From the NCBI GenBank assembly GCA_044227505.1, contig JBGAWP010000008.1, forward strand, positions 1 to 64,000: a stretch of 64,000 bases of DNA. Reading direction: 5' to 3'. This stretch comes from UBA7236 sp044227505. GTDB taxonomy: Bacteria; Bacteroidota; Bacteroidia; Chitinophagales; BACL12. Each line of letters opens with the position of its first letter. The stretch's first letter is position 1. A program made the position numbers and the translations under genes. The notes under the pieces are model-generated. The model was not told the origin of the DNA, ran no database searches, and saw nothing but the letters and a program-made list of their open reading frames with translations. This document shows positions 63,279 through 64,000 of the stretch, piece after piece.

Positions 63279-63887
63279 ATGGCAAAATTCCAAAACAAAT
63301 ATCGGATAACACCGCATCGATTAAAAAATTGGGATTATGGTTCTCCCGGGATGTATTTTGTTACAATTTGTACAAAAAATCAAATTTGCTATTTTGGGGA
63401 TATTAAAACCTCCATGAACGAAAATATTCATGGTGATCCGCATGTAGTAGAGTCGCAAAATTTTGCGACTCTACATCGTGAACATGAAAATATCGAACCC
63501 CATTTGGAACCGACAATTATAGGTACAATTGCCCAACAATATTGGGAGGAAATTCCGAAACATTTTCCATTTGTTGAATTAGATGAATTTAAAATAATGC
63601 CTAACCATATGCATGGAATTTTATTGATTGATAATCCTGATCACACAGGATGGGAACATAATAAATTTGGTCCTCAATCTAAAAATTTGGGCTCAATAAT
63701 CAGAGGTTATAAATCAGGTGTTAAGGGATATGCTACCACAAATAAAATTGATTTTTGTTGGCAGGCGAAATATTATGACAGAATAATCAGAACTGAGCAG
63801 GATTTGTATATTGTTAGAGATTACATACGAAATAATCCCATGAATTGGCATTTGGATAAAAAAAATAAAAATGGACTCATGATGTGA
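63279..63887 (+). CDS. REP-associated tyrosine transposase (Y1, IS200-like)
   Basis: 202 residues. A single-strand HUH transposase of the RAYT type. YRITPHRLKNWDYGSPGMYFVTICTKNQ is the family N-terminus; IAQQYWEEIPKHFPFVELDEFKIMPNHMHGILLID carries the HUH pair H110 and H112, and the catalytic tyrosine is Y182 in RDYIRNNPMNW. A stretch of about 35 residues between CYFGDI and GTIAQQYW is longer than usual and is partly made by the REP palindrome at 63447-63474, in frame (VESQNFATL). The protein otherwise looks complete. These proteins are thought to be domesticated single-copy genes that move REP elements. Confidence 0.9.
   Translation: MAKFQNKYRITPHRLKNWDYGSPGMYFVTICTKNQICYFGDIKTSMNENIHGDPHVVESQNFATLHREHENIEPHLEPTIIGTIAQQYWEEIPKHFPFVELDEFKIMPNHMHGILLIDNPDHTGWEHNKFGPQSKNLGSIIRGYKSGVKGYATTNKIDFCWQAKYYDRIIRTEQDLYIVRDYIRNNPMNWHLDKKNKNGLMM
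63447..63474. repeat. REP palindrome inside the transposase reading frame
   Basis: GTAGAGTCGCAAAA and its exact reverse complement, 28 bp, without loop, adding about nine codons in frame. It is identical to the centre of the 54-bp palindrome, centre-to-centre distance 236 bases. Confidence 0.95.
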
Positions 63888-63961
63888 TCTTGAGCTGAAA
63901 AATAAAATAAAAGGTGTTATTGTTGCATCTTTACTCAAAGTTAAATAAGACATAAAAATAA

Positions 63962-64000
63962 ATGCAACTCGATTACATCCACAACATCAACAACAGTGGC
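63962..64000 (+). CDS. 5' end of a gene running off the window
   Basis: An ATG at 63962 opens an uninterrupted frame reading MQLDYIHNINNSG to the window end, after an AT-rich leader. The N-terminus looks like a real protein start but is too short to assign. Confidence 0.45.
   Translation, partial: MQLDYIHNINNSG

Overview
The window reads as a chromosomal stretch of an uncultured Bacteroidota bacterium, probably near Chitinophagales/Saprospiria. The signs are AT-rich DNA, start codons that almost all lack Shine-Dalgarno sequences, repeated matches to the Bacteroidota promoter (TTG, 17-23 bases, TAnnTTTG), secreted proteins with PKD and type IX secretion C-terminal domains, BshC (bacillithiol), the rpmB-rpmG-DUF4295-ftsY cluster, and a lipopolysaccharide Kdo transferase. 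It looks like a draft or metagenome assembly, because a run of 10 N interrupts one gene at 57797-57806.

Layout. 1-1750: the end of a probable integrated element, with a tyrosine recombinase downstream of tRNA-Leu(CAG) and clustered short repeats beyond it. 1844-12085 (mostly minus strand): a six-PAS/GAF histidine kinase, bshC, rimO, a 58-bp repeat array, ftsY, DUF4295, rpmG, rpmB and topoisomerase IB. 12427-15932 (plus): a second multi-PAS kinase with its single-domain response regulator. 15997-18990: a large secreted beta-propeller protein. 19140-25634 (minus): a nucleotide-sugar operon (DegT aminotransferase, UDP-sugar dehydrogenase, RmlB, CpsB-like phosphatase, RmlC and an RmlD-CysQ fusion). 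25726-31184: an outer-membrane protein, WaaA, a coiled-coil protein, thymidine kinase and a type IX cargo protein. 31282-34648: a tandem repeat and a 996-residue type IX propeller protein. 34757-42810: lipA, an outer-membrane protein, OsmC, a small lipoprotein, mpl, a DnaQ-like exonuclease, a polyprenol-phosphate sugar transferase, corA, another outer-membrane protein and a CHAP amidase. 43067-47477: two DUF4252 proteins, an NlpC/P60 peptidase, a SET-domain protein, YbaB and a CoA transferase. 47558-56565: metallophosphoesterase, DinB, fatty-acid desaturase, a 1160-residue outer-membrane protein with no ordinary start codon, a VOC protein, an AhpD-like protein and YchF. 56773-64000: a gapped PKD/type IX protein, two TPR proteins, a broken four-helix-bundle gene between inverted repeats, biotin carboxylase, and a REP-associated transposase.

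Together most genes serve the cell envelope (lipopolysaccharide, surface polysaccharide, peptidoglycan, outer-membrane and secreted proteins), with housekeeping translation and redox genes between them. No phage-defence system, CRISPR array or secondary-metabolite cluster is visible. The less ordinary material is a transposase gene that carries its own palindrome inside its reading frame, the frameshifted four-helix-bundle gene inside inverted repeats, the RmlD-CysQ fusion, a perfect Shine-Dalgarno before DUF4295 in a lineage that hardly uses them, the outer-membrane protein with no ATG/GTG/TTG ahead of its signal peptide, and several families of intergenic repeats.
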